From NCBI RefSeq assembly GCF_002332425.1, contig NZ_NRGS01000004.1, forward strand, positions 168,163 to 232,162: DNA of 64,000 bases, written 5' to 3'. The notes under the pieces were generated by a model. That model was not told the origin of the DNA and searched no databases. It was given only the letters and a program-made list of their open reading frames with translations. Both the position numbers and the translations under genes were made by a program. The stretch's first letter is position 1. Each line of letters starts with the position of its first letter. The stretch is from Brachybacterium alimentarium. Its GTDB lineage: Bacteria; Actinomycetota; Actinomycetes; Actinomycetales; Dermabacteraceae. Of this stretch, positions 12,281 to 21,559 are shown piece by piece.

Positions 12281-13588
12281 TCAGTCCTCCTCGAACCGGT
12301 CGATGAGTGCCTGGGCGTTCTTGTCGACCGTGTCGATCGCCTTCTCCGGCGAGCGCTCCAGCAGCCAGCACACGTCGCGCTGCTGCTCGTACTTCTGCGT
12401 GATCTCGGTGTAGGCGGTCAGCTCGGTGTCCAGGTGCATGCGCGGTTGGTCCTCGAACAGAGTCCGACGGAACGAGTCGACGTCGAAGAACTGCTCCGCG
12501 TCCTCGCCGAGGACACCGTCCAGCAGCTCATCGTCATCCACGTCGCCCAGCAGGGAGATGTAGCCGGCTCGGGCCATGTCCTGGGCGCTCTCCAGCAGCC
12601 AGAACCTGCAGAACTCCCAGGCCAGCTCCTGCTTGGGGCTCTTGGAATTGATCTGGATGAACGCGCCGTACTCGCCGGTGTTCCAGTCGTTGCCGTCGAC
12701 GGTCGGCACCGGGGCGGCGGAAACCCTGAAGTCGTGGGGGTACTCCTCCTGATCGGTGAGGAATCTCAGGGAGTACGGGGCCGTGGTCCACAGCCCGAAG
12801 TCCTCGGCGATGAAGTTGTTCTGCTGATATGCCTCCAGCTGGCGCGCCAGGGCCTGCGACCAGGGGTACAGCACTCCGTCACGGATCAGCTGCGCCGCCA
12901 GGTCGAAGTGCTGCAGGAACGCCGGGTGGGAGAAGTTCGAGTCGCCCTGCGCGGTGAGCCGGTAGTTCGGTCCGAGCTCGATGCGGGCGAGATCGGGGAG
13001 CACATAGGTGCCGTACTTCCCGTCGTCGGCGAGCGCGCGAATGGCCTCGAGGTACTCCTCGAGTGCCCACTGCGTGGGGAGCTCGATCCCCGCGCGCTCC
13101 CGGAGGTCCTCGTTGAACAGCACCATCTGCGGAATGCGCGTCGTCGCGAGCGCCGTGATCTCGTCGCCGTCGATCATGGCCTTGGGATCCTCGGTGTCCA
13201 GGAACATCTCCAGCTCGGGAGCAGCCCGTACGAGGTCGCCGACGTCCGCCGCCAGGCCGGAGTCCACGCGCATCGCGAGGTTCGGGACGCCGTAGGTGAA
13301 GAAGACGTCGATGTCGACTCCTCCCTGCAGGGCCGTGTTCACCTTGAGATTCCCCCGATCGTCGTTGACGTACGGGGTGTAGGTGACGTCGGTTCCCGGG
13401 TGCTCTTCCTGGAAGCGGTCGATCACGGCCTGCGGGCCGTTCTCGGCGGGGACGCCGCCCCAGACCTGCAGAGTGTCCATGTCCTTCGGCGAGGAGGCGG
13501 AGCACCCGGCGAGGGCGGTGGCGCCCGCTGCGGCGCCCAGCGTGCCGAACTGCCGACGGCTCAGGGAGCGTCCAGATGCACGGAGCAT
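12281..13588 (-). CDS. Sugar-binding lipoprotein of ABC importer
   Basis: 435 residues. The leader has a twin-arginine-like SLSRRQFGTLG and a lipobox ALAGC with the lipidated Cys at residue 29. The mature part is a family-1 extracellular solute-binding protein (TLQVWGG at the start; VIDRFQEEHPG). It captures the sugar outside the membrane for the two permeases that follow. The start at 13588 has GGAAGG 8 bases upstream; the frame is open back to 13705 but has no ribosome site there. It is the first gene of the operon, and its promoter lies in the 228-bp divergent gap before the esterase. Confidence 0.5.
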   Translation of the reverse strand: MLRASGRSLSRRQFGTLGAAAGATALAGCSASSPKDMDTLQVWGGVPAENGPQAVIDRFQEEHPGTDVTYTPYVNDDRGNLKVNTALQGGVDIDVFFTYGVPNLAMRVDSGLAADVGDLVRAAPELEMFLDTEDPKAMIDGDEITALATTRIPQMVLFNEDLRERAGIELPTQWALEEYLEAIRALADDGKYGTYVLPDLARIELGPNYRLTAQGDSNFSHPAFLQHFDLAAQLIRDGVLYPWSQALARQLEAYQQNNFIAEDFGLWTTAPYSLRFLTDQEEYPHDFRVSAAPVPTVDGNDWNTGEYGAFIQINSKSPKQELAWEFCRFWLLESAQDMARAGYISLLGDVDDDELLDGVLGEDAEQFFDVDSFRRTLFEDQPRMHLDTELTAYTEITQKYEQQRDVCWLLERSPEKAIDTVDKNAQALIDRFEED

Positions 13589-13658
13589 GCGACAACCTTC
13601 CAACGCGACGGTGCGTGGGTGATACGTAGGTGAGGTGCGGGCCAGAGCCCCGGAACGG

Positions 13659-13673
13659 TGCACAACTTTTGCA
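13659..13673. promoter_or_regulatory. Imperfect dyad TGCACAACTTTTGCA, candidate operator
   Basis: A 15-bp sequence with TGCA ends and an AT-rich centre lies 71 bp upstream of the binding-protein start in the divergent promoter region. It is one of two similar dyads here and could be the RpiR operator. No promoter hexamers are clear. Confidence 0.5.
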
Positions 13674-13701
13674 CTCTGAACCAAACGCGTCAACCCTTGA
13701 T

Positions 13702-13714
13702 GCACATTGTGTGC
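13702..13714. promoter_or_regulatory. Dyad GCACA-N3-TGTGC, candidate operator
   Basis: A perfect 5+5 inverted repeat with a TTG spacer, 43 bp from the TGCACAACTTTTGCA dyad and about 100 bp upstream of the esterase start. With the first dyad it may allow one regulator to control both divergent transcripts. Confidence 0.5.
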
Positions 13715-13816
13715 CCGCCTATCGTGGGGAGACCGCGGCGTTCCCGGCCCGTGAAGGCCGCGTCCCGCAGACCCCGGCCCGGGCAGGCCGGACCCTCAGA
13801 CGCTGGAGGACGCCGG

Positions 13817-14821
13817 ATGGCGACACCGATCGAGCAGACGCAGGACGACCCGGAACCTCCGGAGCGCCACCCAGGCCCCGGTCGCCACGACACCGGTGCG
13901 GGCCAGACCGGCCCTGACGACTTCGACGAGTTCTGGCGCGCGACGCTCGCCGAGCACGCCGGCCGCGGCTCCGCCGCCTACGAGGAGGTGCGCTCCCCGC
14001 TGCGCAGCATCGTCGTCCAGGACGTGCGCTTCCCCGGATTCGGCGGACATCCCGTGCGGGGATGGATGCTGGACCCCGCGCACGGCGGATCGCGCGGGAC
14101 CGTGGTGCAGTTCCTCGGCAACAACACCGGCCGCGGTCTGCCCGAGCAGTGGACGTTGCTGCCGAGCGCCGGCTGGTCGACGTTCGTGATGGACAACCGC
14201 GGGCAGTCCGGTCCCGCTTCGGTGGGAGACACCGCGGATCCCGTGGGCAGCGGCCCGCAGATCGTCGGCCGCATGACCTCGGGCATCCAGCATCCGGAGA
14301 CGTACTACTACCGGCGACTGTTCACCGATGCCGTGTGCGCGGTCGACGCCGTCGCCGCCCGCGGAGAGTCAGGGACCGCGCCTCTGGTGGTGTCGGGAGG
14401 GAGCCAGGGCGGCGCGACCGCGCTGGCCGCCGCGGCCCTGTGCAATGGCGTGAAGGGAGCCCTCGTGGAGGTGCCGTTGCTGTGCGACATCCCCCGCTCG
14501 GTCGAGACGGCCGCCGACGGACCGTTCACTCAGGTCCGCGATTACCTGCGGACCCGGCGCGGGGACGAGGCCGCCGTGCTCAGAACGCTGTCGTACTTCG
14601 ACGGGGTGCACTTCGCCTCCCGCGCACGGGCTCCCGCCCTGTTCGCAGTCGGTATGCGGGATCCCGTCTGCCCACCGGCCGGCGTCCTGGCCGCCCATGA
14701 GGCCTACGGCGGCCCCGAGAAGACCCTGTGCACCTACCGGTTCGACGGTCATGAGCACGGGCAGTGGCAGCATCGGCGCCGTCAGCTGGAGTTCCTCGAG
14801 CGGCACGCCGTCACGACGTGA
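13817..14821 (+). CDS. Acetylxylan esterase / cephalosporin-C deacetylase family (CE7)
   Basis: 334 residues of alpha/beta-hydrolase fold. The motifs are DNRGQSG (about 126-132), the nucleophile elbow SGGSQGG with Ser196, Asp282 in GMRDPVCPP and the catalytic His in FDGHEHG (312-314), which together are diagnostic of CE7 esterases. It removes acetyl groups from short xylo-oligosaccharides. No signal peptide is present, so it is cytoplasmic and acts after import. GGAGGA lies 6 bases before the ATG at 13817; an upstream in-frame ATG (13658) is less likely. It is divergent from the importer operon and ends 18 bp from a convergent M20 gene. A second CE7 gene lies at 34155. Confidence 0.5.
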   Translation: MATPIEQTQDDPEPPERHPGPGRHDTGAGQTGPDDFDEFWRATLAEHAGRGSAAYEEVRSPLRSIVVQDVRFPGFGGHPVRGWMLDPAHGGSRGTVVQFLGNNTGRGLPEQWTLLPSAGWSTFVMDNRGQSGPASVGDTADPVGSGPQIVGRMTSGIQHPETYYYRRLFTDAVCAVDAVAARGESGTAPLVVSGGSQGGATALAAAALCNGVKGALVEVPLLCDIPRSVETAADGPFTQVRDYLRTRRGDEAAVLRTLSYFDGVHFASRARAPALFAVGMRDPVCPPAGVLAAHEAYGGPEKTLCTYRFDGHEHGQWQHRRRQLEFLERHAVTT

Positions 14822-14839
14822 GGGCAGCCGGGACGGGGA

Positions 14840-16072
14840 TCAGGCCGACGCCGCCGAGCGCTCTCGGGGCTCGTTCGCGAGCTGGGCCGACTGCTCGAGC
14901 ACGAGGGCCCGCCGAGCGGGGTCGGCGGCAACGTCCCGGACCACCCACGCCAGCGCGAGCGCGCAGTCGTCCATGAGCCGGTAGCCCTCGTCGCTCGCGG
15001 CATGCTCGGCGAACTCGCGCGTGTGCAGCGCGCCGCCGGCGCCCGTGATCCCCACGAACGGGTGCAGGCCTGGGACCCGCCGGGACACGTTGCCCATGTC
15101 GGTGGACGCGGCCATCACACCGAGGGACCCAGCGAGCGGACGCCCCAGCGTCGCCATCGCCTCGTTCCAGGCCGCGCCGAGCACCTCGTCCTGCAGCAGC
15201 GGCTCGTAGACGGGCTCGGAGGTCGCGATCTCCAGGGTGCAGCCGGTGGCGACGGCCCCGGCCTCGAAGCAGGCGACGAGCTGGGCGCGCAGCTGCTCGA
15301 ACTCGGGCATCGTCAGAGCCCGGCACTCGAAGTCCACGACAACGGTCTCGGGGACGATGTTGGTGACGCCGGTCTGCTGGGGCACGAGCGCAAGGCGCTG
15401 ACCGTCCCGCATCCGCTGGCGCAGCAGTCCGGCCGCGACCTGGGCGATCACGGCGGCGTCGTTGGCGTTGATCCCGTCGGTCGGGTTCGCGGCAGCGTGG
15501 GCGCCGCGCCCGGTGTATGTCGCGCGCCAACGGCCGACGGCCTGGCTGGTCGAGCCCAGCACGTCGTAGGTGTCGGTATGCGGGGTGGGGTGAGCCATGA
15601 GCGAGAGGTGCACGCCGTCGAATACCCCGCGATCCAGGAGCAGCTGCTTGCCGCTGCCGTGCTCCTCGGCCGGCGTGCCGATGACCAGCAGCGTCAGGTC
15701 CAGCTCGTCGACCAGATCGGCGAGGGCCAGAGCGGCGCCGAGCGAGGCCCCGGCGATGAGGTTGTGCCCGCAGCCGTGACCGATCTCGGGCAGCGCGTCG
15801 TACTCCACGCACAGCGCCGCCACCAGCGAGCCGGTCCCGATCCGTGCTCGGAAGGCCGTGGGGAGCTCGGCGAGGCCGCGTTCGACGGCGAAGCCGGACC
15901 TCTCCAGCAGGTCAGCGCAGCGGTCGTGGGCCCGATGCTCCTCGAAGGCGATCTCCGGCTCGGCGTGGATCGCGCGGGCGACGGCATGGACGGCCTCCCG
16001 GCCGGCGGCGAAGGCAGCGGAGATCGAGTCTCGGCGCGGATCGGGGATCGGGGCAGGGGCGACGGAGTTCAC
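14840..16072 (-). CDS. M20-family metallo-amidohydrolase
   Basis: About 410 residues. The metal-site motifs are VEYDALPEIGHGCGHN near residue 92 and GTPAEEHGSGK near 135; the dimerisation-domain signature is YTGRGAHAAANPTDGINAND. The pattern fits the AbgB/amidohydrolase branch, which hydrolyses N-acyl or amide bonds of amino acids or aminobenzoyl-glutamate-like substrates. The GTG at 16072 is chosen because CAGGAT precedes it; an ATG seven codons upstream (16093) is the alternative and has no ribosome site. It is cytoplasmic, convergent with the CE7 esterase, and has no clear functional link to the sugar genes. Confidence 0.5.
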   Translation of the reverse strand: MNSVAPAPIPDPRRDSISAAFAAGREAVHAVARAIHAEPEIAFEEHRAHDRCADLLERSGFAVERGLAELPTAFRARIGTGSLVAALCVEYDALPEIGHGCGHNLIAGASLGAALALADLVDELDLTLLVIGTPAEEHGSGKQLLLDRGVFDGVHLSLMAHPTPHTDTYDVLGSTSQAVGRWRATYTGRGAHAAANPTDGINANDAAVIAQVAAGLLRQRMRDGQRLALVPQQTGVTNIVPETVVVDFECRALTMPEFEQLRAQLVACFEAGAVATGCTLEIATSEPVYEPLLQDEVLGAAWNEAMATLGRPLAGSLGVMAASTDMGNVSRRVPGLHPFVGITGAGGALHTREFAEHAASDEGYRLMDDCALALAWVVRDVAADPARRALVLEQSAQLANEPRERSAASA

Positions 16073-16120
16073 GGGGCGATCCTGCCACGGCACGCATCGT
16101 CGGTCGGCCCCGAAGCCAGT

Positions 16121-16186
16121 CCCGTCGGCCGGCCCCGTCGACCCCGTCGGCCGCGCCCGAGACTTGCCCGTCGGCCGGCCCCGTCG
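16121..16186. repeat. 20-bp direct repeat, two copies
   Basis: CCCGTCGGCCGGCCCCGTCG occurs identically at 16121-16140 and 16167-16186, with looser copies of GTCGGCC around it. It lies between the Nudix stop and the M20 start. No coding or promoter role is evident. Confidence 0.5.
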
Positions 16187-16243
16187 CCCCCGCCGGTCCC
16201 GTCTGTCCTGAAACCGGGCCGGTCGATCGGCCGGTCGGCCCCG

Positions 16244-16933
16244 TCAGTCCCCGGAGCGCAGCAGCGGCGGCACCAGCGAGGTCCCGGGCCCCGCGGCGTA
16301 CAGGCGGGCCGGGCGACCGCCGGTGGGTGCGGCGTGCTTCTCCAGGTCGAGCAGGAAGCCCTCGGTGCGGGTGGCCTTGCGGTGGAAGTTCCCGGCGTCC
16401 AGGGTCGTGCCCCAGACGCTCTCGTAGACACCGCGGAGCTGGGAGATCGTGAACTCCTGGGGCAGGAAGGTGACCGCGAGCGTCGTGTACTCGAGCTTGG
16501 CGCGGGCGCGCTCGATGGAGCAGGCGAGCACGTCGGCGTGGTCGAAGGCCAGATCGATGGCGGCCAGCTCGTCGATGGCCCACCAGCGGGCGTCGGCGAC
16601 ATCGTCCCCTCGTCGAGGGTCCGGGAGGTCCGCACCGAGGGCCATGAAGGCCACCGAGATCACGCGGCCGCGCGGGTCGCGGTGCGGGGCGCCGAAGGTG
16701 CGCACCTGCTCGAGATGGACGGCTCCGCTCCCGAGCGACGCCTCGTCGGCGAGGACGCGGTAGGCGGCCTCGTCGAGGTCTTCCTGGAGCTCCACGAATC
16801 CGCCGGGGAGCGCCCAGGCGCCACGGTGGGGCTCATCGTCGCGCTGCACGAGCAGCACGCTCAGGGCATCCTCGCGGAGGGTCAGGACGATGAGGTCGAC
16901 GGCGACGCGGATGTCTTCGGCTGGGGAGACCAT
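16244..16933 (-). CDS. NrtR-like Nudix-domain regulator
   Basis: 229 residues. The Nudix fold occupies residues 10-135, with the box region at 45-67 (GFVELQEDLDEAAYRVLADEASL). The catalytic REXXEE is altered to RVLADE, so hydrolase activity is doubtful. The C-terminal half (EYTTLAVTFLPQEFTISQLRG... and GNFHRK) is the winged-helix DNA-binding module of NrtR/AraR-type Nudix regulators. Such proteins sense ADP-ribose or related nucleotides and control NAD or pentose genes. Targets are unknown here; no NAD biosynthesis gene lies nearby. It is a single gene on the minus strand. Confidence 0.5.
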   Translation of the reverse strand: MVSPAEDIRVAVDLIVLTLREDALSVLLVQRDDEPHRGAWALPGGFVELQEDLDEAAYRVLADEASLGSGAVHLEQVRTFGAPHRDPRGRVISVAFMALGADLPDPRRGDDVADARWWAIDELAAIDLAFDHADVLACSIERARAKLEYTTLAVTFLPQEFTISQLRGVYESVWGTTLDAGNFHRKATRTEGFLLDLEKHAAPTGGRPARLYAAGPGTSLVPPLLRSGD

Positions 16934-17223
16934 GGGGTCACCCTAGGCCCCGTTCTGGTCACTTCGACTGCTACTGCAGTGCGGCTCACATGTTCTGGAC
17001 ACGCGTCGCCTCAGCAGGCATCACCGGGCACGCCGCTGGTCCCCGCCCCACCAGGCACATCACGCACACGGCCCGCCAGACGCGGGATCGAGCGCCGGGT
17101 CGGGATCCACGACGTCTGCGTTCATCGACGAGCCCGAAGACTGACATGGCGCCCCACCCGTGGACTGGCGAGCGACCGCTCGGCAACGGGTGGGCACCCC
17201 GGTCAGGGGCCGGGCGCCAGCCG

Positions 17224-18231
17224 TCAGGCCGACGTCCAGCGATCCCACTTCTCGGCGCGATGCTCGGCCTCGACGAGGCGCACGGTGCCGGACGCGGAAC
17301 GCATGACGATCGACTCGGTGACGATCCGCTCCCCCGCGTAGCGCACACCCCGCAGCAGGTCGCCGTCGGTGATGCCGGTGGCCGCGAAGTAGCAGTTGTC
17401 CGAGGTGACCAGGTCATCCGTGGTCAGCACGCGCTCGAGATCGTGTCCGGCGTCGAGCGCCTTCTGCCTCTCGGCGTCGTCGATCGGGGCGAGGCGGCCC
17501 TGCAGCATGCCGCCGGTGGCCTTCACGGCGCAGGCGGCGATGATCCCCTCGGGAGTGCCACCGGTGCCCAGCAGCATGTCCACGCCGGCGCCACGGGCGG
17601 CGGCGATCGCCCCGGCCACGTCGCCGTCCATGATGAACTTGACCCGTGCTCCGGCCTCACGGATCTCCCGCACCAGCGGCTCGTGCCGGGCGCGCTCCAG
17701 GACGCAGACGGTCACCTGGCTCACCGGCTTGCCGAGCGCCTTCGCCACCAGGGCGATGTTCTGCTTCACCGGCAGGCGCAGGTCCACGAAGTCGGCGGCC
17801 TCGGGGCCCACGACCATCTTCTCCATGTAGAACACGGCCGAGGGGTCGTACATACTCCCCTTCTCGGCGACCGCGAACACGGACAGGGCGTTGTTGTAGC
17901 CGAGCGCGGTGAGGCGGGTGCCGTCGATCGGATCCACCGCGACGTCCACGTCGGGACCGGAGCCGTCGCCCACGCTCTCGCCGTTGAACAGCATCGGGGC
18001 CTCGTCCTTCTCCCCCTCGCCGATCACCACGGTGCCGTTCATCCGTACGGTGTCCATGAAGGAGCGCATCGCGTCGACCGCGGCGCCGTCGGCGGTGTTC
18101 TTGTCGCCCGCGCCCACCCAGCGGGCGCCGGCGATGGCCGCAGCCTCGGTGACGCGCACCAGTTCGAGTGCGAGGTTGCGGTCCGGGGCGGTCGAGGTGT
18201 CGGCAGGCGTGGAACTCGTGGGAGTGGTCAT
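17224..18231 (-). CDS. glpX: Class II fructose-1,6-bisphosphatase
   Basis: 335 residues, full length for GlpX. It has [38 protein letters not shown] with metal-binding acids, the VDPIDGTRL lithium-sensitive phosphatase motif near residue 103, and [17 protein letters not shown]. It converts fructose-1,6-bisphosphate to fructose-6-phosphate, the gluconeogenic step, in the cytoplasm. Growth on pentoses and acetate-releasing sugars would need it. It is monocistronic; a hairpin 135 bp upstream separates it from the DUF2871 gene. Confidence 0.5.
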   Translation of the reverse strand: MTTPTSSTPADTSTAPDRNLALELVRVTEAAAIAGARWVGAGDKNTADGAAVDAMRSFMDTVRMNGTVVIGEGEKDEAPMLFNGESVGDGSGPDVDVAVDPIDGTRLTALGYNNALSVFAVAEKGSMYDPSAVFYMEKMVVGPEAADFVDLRLPVKQNIALVAKALGKPVSQVTVCVLERARHEPLVREIREAGARVKFIMDGDVAGAIAAARGAGVDMLLGTGGTPEGIIAACAVKATGGMLQGRLAPIDDAERQKALDAGHDLERVLTTDDLVTSDNCYFAATGITDGDLLRGVRYAGERIVTESIVMRSASGTVRLVEAEHRAEKWDRWTSA

Positions 18232-18365
18232 GGGTGTCCTCCGTCGTCGTTGTCGAAGCCATCACGCATCGCCTGCTGACGCTTCAGGACTCGACGGGCT
18301 CAGCAGGGCCGGACGCGCAGTTCGGACTCTACCCTGCAGGTCAAGATGCACTCGGGCACGACGAA

Positions 18366-18393
18366 GCCGCCCACCCCGTGCGGGATGGGCGGC
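18366..18393 (-). terminator. Hairpin downstream of DUF2871 gene
   Basis: GCCGCCCA and TGGGCGGC arms, one C/A mismatch, a further CCC/GGG pair and a GTGC loop make a stable stem 34 bp after the DUF2871 stop. There is no U tract, as is common in high-GC actinobacteria. Confidence 0.5.
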
Positions 18394-18426
18394 CGGGCCT
18401 CCGATGTGCGACCGCGAGGATCGCTC

Positions 18427-18876
18427 TCAGACCGCGAGGGCGGCCTGCTCGGTGCGCGCGGTGCGGTCCTTGATGCCGGCGCGCAGGGCGACGAACAGGG
18501 CCACGAGGCCGACGGTGAGGAGCATGTGTCCCAGGCCCGCGATGCCGGGGATCGCAGCGCTGGTGGTGGCGGGATCCTGGCCGTCCAGCGTGAGGAAGCC
18601 GCGCACGGCCTGCATCGCCACGGTCACCACGAGGCCCACGTTGTAGGTCCAGTAGAAGACCGAGAAGGAGCGTCGGCCGCTGAGGGAGAAGATCGCGTCC
18701 AGGGCGAGGACCACGAGGAACACGACCATGCCCAGGACGAGCAGGTGGGTGTGCAGGGTGTTGAGCTGGGAGTGGGTGCCGAGGTTGTCGGTGGCCTTGG
18801 TGAACTCGCGGTAGAAGAGTCCGGAGCCGAGGCCGAGGATGATGTACGCGAAGGCGGTGTTGAGGAGCTTGTTCAT
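18427..18876 (-). CDS. DUF2871 membrane protein
   Basis: 149 residues with four predicted membrane helices and the conserved N-terminal pattern LLNTAFAYIILGLGSGLFYREF plus HTHLLVLGM. This matches DUF2871, a family of unknown function often in Firmicutes and actinobacteria. The conserved His in the second helix region hints at a cofactor or metal, which I cannot confirm. The ribosome site is weak (GAAG). It lies between the MFS exporter and glpX, all on the minus strand. Confidence 0.5.
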   Translation of the reverse strand: MNKLLNTAFAYIILGLGSGLFYREFTKATDNLGTHSQLNTLHTHLLVLGMVVFLVVLALDAIFSLSGRRSFSVFYWTYNVGLVVTVAMQAVRGFLTLDGQDPATTSAAIPGIAGLGHMLLTVGLVALFVALRAGIKDRTARTEQAALAV

Positions 18877-18965
18877 GTCTTCGACTCTAGGAATCGGCCG
18901 TGACCTGGGGATCAACCGAAAGATTGAGCGTCGAGGTGGCCCGCGTCTCAGGCCCGTCGCGGTGC

Positions 18966-20225
18966 TCAGGTCCTCGGAGCCCGGACCGCCAGCAGGTGCC
19001 AGATCCACAGGGTGGCTCCGAGCACGGCGAAGGCGATCGAGGTGACCGCCAGCGCTGTCAGGCTGACGGCGATCAGCGGTGCGATCAGCCCGGCGAGCAG
19101 CGCGTTGAGCACCAGGCCGAAGAAGGTGCCCAGTGAGGCGGCGGCGCCGCGCTCGTGCGGGAACAGGTCGAGCACCTCGAGCTGGATGGGCGCGAACAGC
19201 AGCGCCACGGTGAAGGCGATCAGCATCGGCCCGATCGCGGCGAGCAGCAGGGACCAGCTCAGCCCGCCTGTGAAGTCCGGCGCGATGGAGACCAGCACGA
19301 GGTTCACGACGGTCGAGGCCAGGGTGCCGAGGAATCCGAGGGTGATCAGCCGGCTGCGGTCCATGAGGTCGGCGACGCGCCCCACGATGAACGATCCGGA
19401 GATCATGCCGATGATCAGCGGCACGAACAGCACCCAGAAGTCCTGCTCGCCGAGCCCCAGCAGGTTCACCACGAACAGGGAGGCGCTGGCGATGAACAGG
19501 AACTGCGAGGCGAAGCCGAAGGCGCTGGCCGCCGCGATCCGCAGCATCACCGGGGAGCGGCCCACGTGCCACAGCGATCCCAGCAGCGCCCCGACGCGCA
19601 GCGGGGTGCGGCCCTCGCGCGGCAGCGTCTCCGGCAGGCGGGTGGTCGCGATCAGCACCACCAGCGCATACAGGCCCACGCCGCCGAACACCCAGCGCCA
19701 GTCCCCGAGCAGCAGCAGCCAGCCGCCGAGGATCGGTGCGATCGCCGGGGCCACCGAGAAGATCATCATCACCTGCGCCATCAGCCGCTGCGCCTCGGAG
19801 CCGGAGAACATGTCGCGGATGACCACGCGCGAGACGATCGTGGCCGCGCCCGCGCTCATGCCCTGCAGCACCCGCAGCAGGATCAGCGTGCCCATGCTCG
19901 GGGCCAGAACGCAGCCGAACATGCCGATCAGGTAGATGGTCAGCCCACCGATCATGACCTTCTTGCGCCCCAGCGCGTCGGACAGCGGCCCGTGGAAGAT
20001 CGACATGAGCGCGAAGGCGGCGAGGTACGCGGCGACCAGCTGCTGGAGCGCGACAGCGTCGCTGCCGAACTCCTCGCCGATACGGGTGAAGGCCGGGAAG
20101 ACGGTATCGATCGTGAACGGACCGATCATCGCCAGCGATGCGAGGGTCAGCGTGATCCGGGCGCCCGCCTTCCGGCGACGCGGAGGTACGGGTGGGACGT
20201 GAGAGGTGGGGAAGGGCGTGGTCAC
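18966..20225 (-). CDS. Bcr/CflA-type MFS drug exporter
   Basis: About 419 residues with twelve predicted membrane helices. The motif-A loop GPLSDALGRKKVMIGG and the helix-5 region QGMSAGAATIVSRVVIRDMF are typical of the Bcr/CflA drug:H+ antiporter branch. It probably exports small hydrophobic compounds. The GTG at 20225 (VTTPFPTS...) gives the usual length; the open frame continues to 20399 but upstream sequence looks non-coding. A weak AGGA lies 11 bases before the GTG. The gene is divergent from the aldo/keto reductase. Confidence 0.5.
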   Translation of the reverse strand: MTTPFPTSHVPPVPPRRRKAGARITLTLASLAMIGPFTIDTVFPAFTRIGEEFGSDAVALQQLVAAYLAAFALMSIFHGPLSDALGRKKVMIGGLTIYLIGMFGCVLAPSMGTLILLRVLQGMSAGAATIVSRVVIRDMFSGSEAQRLMAQVMMIFSVAPAIAPILGGWLLLLGDWRWVFGGVGLYALVVLIATTRLPETLPREGRTPLRVGALLGSLWHVGRSPVMLRIAAASAFGFASQFLFIASASLFVVNLLGLGEQDFWVLFVPLIIGMISGSFIVGRVADLMDRSRLITLGFLGTLASTVVNLVLVSIAPDFTGGLSWSLLLAAIGPMLIAFTVALLFAPIQLEVLDLFPHERGAAASLGTFFGLVLNALLAGLIAPLIAVSLTALAVTSIAFAVLGATLWIWHLLAVRAPRT

Positions 20226-20421
20226 CAGGTCGATCCTAAGCAGGATCGGGGTGCCGCCGCCTCCTCGTCCCACCGCATGGAAAGCGCTCGCGCCCCTCTG
20301 TCGCCGCCTCCCGCCGCATGCGGCGCACGTGCGCGGCAGCACGTGACGGGCATAGGCTCGCCCTGGCACCGTCGCCCCGATGACGCGGCCGCCCCACACC
20401 CCTGCGACCAGAGGTCACTCC

Positions 20422-21357
20422 ATGAAGCACGTCGCCATGCCGCACACCGACATCTCCGCACCCAACGTGGTGCTCGGGCTGATGCGCATCGCCGAGAAGT
20501 CCGACGACGAGATCCGCACCCTGGTGCGCACCGCGCGCGAGGCTGGCATCGATTTCCTCGACCACGCCGACATCTACGGCGATGAGCTGCACCGGTGCGA
20601 GGAGCGCTTCGCGCAGGCGTTGCAGCTCAGCCCCTCCGAGCGCGAGCAGGTCACGATCCAGACCAAGGCCGGGATCGTGCCCGACGGCCCGTACTTCGAC
20701 TACTCCTACGAGCACCTCATCGAGTCGGTCGAGGGCTCCTTGAAGGCGCTGCAGACCGACCACATCGACATCCTCCTGCTGCACCGCCCGGACGCCCTCG
20801 TGGAGCCCGAAGAGGTGGCCCGTGCCTTCGACGAGCTCCACGCGAGCGGCAAGGTGCGCCATTTCGGCGTCTCCAACCACACTCCGCGGCAGATCGACCT
20901 GCTGGCGAAGCATCTGAACCAGCCGATCGTCGCCAATCAGCTGCAGCTGTCGATCACCCACTCGACGTTCATCGCCCAGGGCATCGCGGCGAACATGCAG
21001 GGCACCGACCAGGCGATCGTGCGCGACGGCGGCGGCATCCTGGACTACTGCCGTCTGCACGACATCACCGTGCAGGCCTGGTCGCCCTTCCAGGCGAAGT
21101 TCTTCGACGGCGTGTTCCTCGGCCATCCGGACTACGCGGAGCTCAACCAGGTCATCGACCGTCTCGCCGCGAAGTACGAGGTCGCGCCCGAGGCGATCGC
21201 GACCGCCTGGATCACCCGTCATCCGGCGCAGATGCAGGTCGTCCTCGGCACGACCACCCCGCAGCGGGTGAGCGATGCGGCCGCTGGCTCCGAGATCCCC
21301 CTGACCCGCCCCGAGTGGTACGAGCTCTTCCGTGCGGCCGGGTGGATCGTGCCCTGA
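20422..21357 (+). CDS. Aldo/keto reductase (YdhF-like)
   Basis: 311 residues. The catalytic tetrad can be placed: Asp in FLDHADIYG (about 47), Tyr52, Lys82 (IQTKAG) and His121 (LLLHRPDAL). The NADPH-binding C-terminus is present (VQAWSPF, LGTTTPQRV). It reduces an aldehyde or ketone with NAD(P)H in the cytoplasm. The ATG at 20422 follows AGAGGT by 8 bases and is preferred over 20380. A Gfo/Idh gene follows after 200 bp on the same strand, so both may act on one sugar. Confidence 0.5.
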   Translation: MKHVAMPHTDISAPNVVLGLMRIAEKSDDEIRTLVRTAREAGIDFLDHADIYGDELHRCEERFAQALQLSPSEREQVTIQTKAGIVPDGPYFDYSYEHLIESVEGSLKALQTDHIDILLLHRPDALVEPEEVARAFDELHASGKVRHFGVSNHTPRQIDLLAKHLNQPIVANQLQLSITHSTFIAQGIAANMQGTDQAIVRDGGGILDYCRLHDITVQAWSPFQAKFFDGVFLGHPDYAELNQVIDRLAAKYEVAPEAIATAWITRHPAQMQVVLGTTTPQRVSDAAAGSEIPLTRPEWYELFRAAGWIVP

Positions 21358-21559
21358 TCCGCACCGCATTCCGTGACCTGATCCGCACCAGGACCCTGAC
21401 CGGCTCGGCGGGACTGCCGGGCCCGACCGGGGCACGTCAGCGCAGCCGGCATCAGCAGGCACCGCGTGGCAACACTCCCCGGGAGCCGGCGGAGCCGGGC
21501 ACGATGGGGCCGACGTTTTCACAGATCAGCCGCAGCGAAGCGGCGAGGAGGCACAGCAC

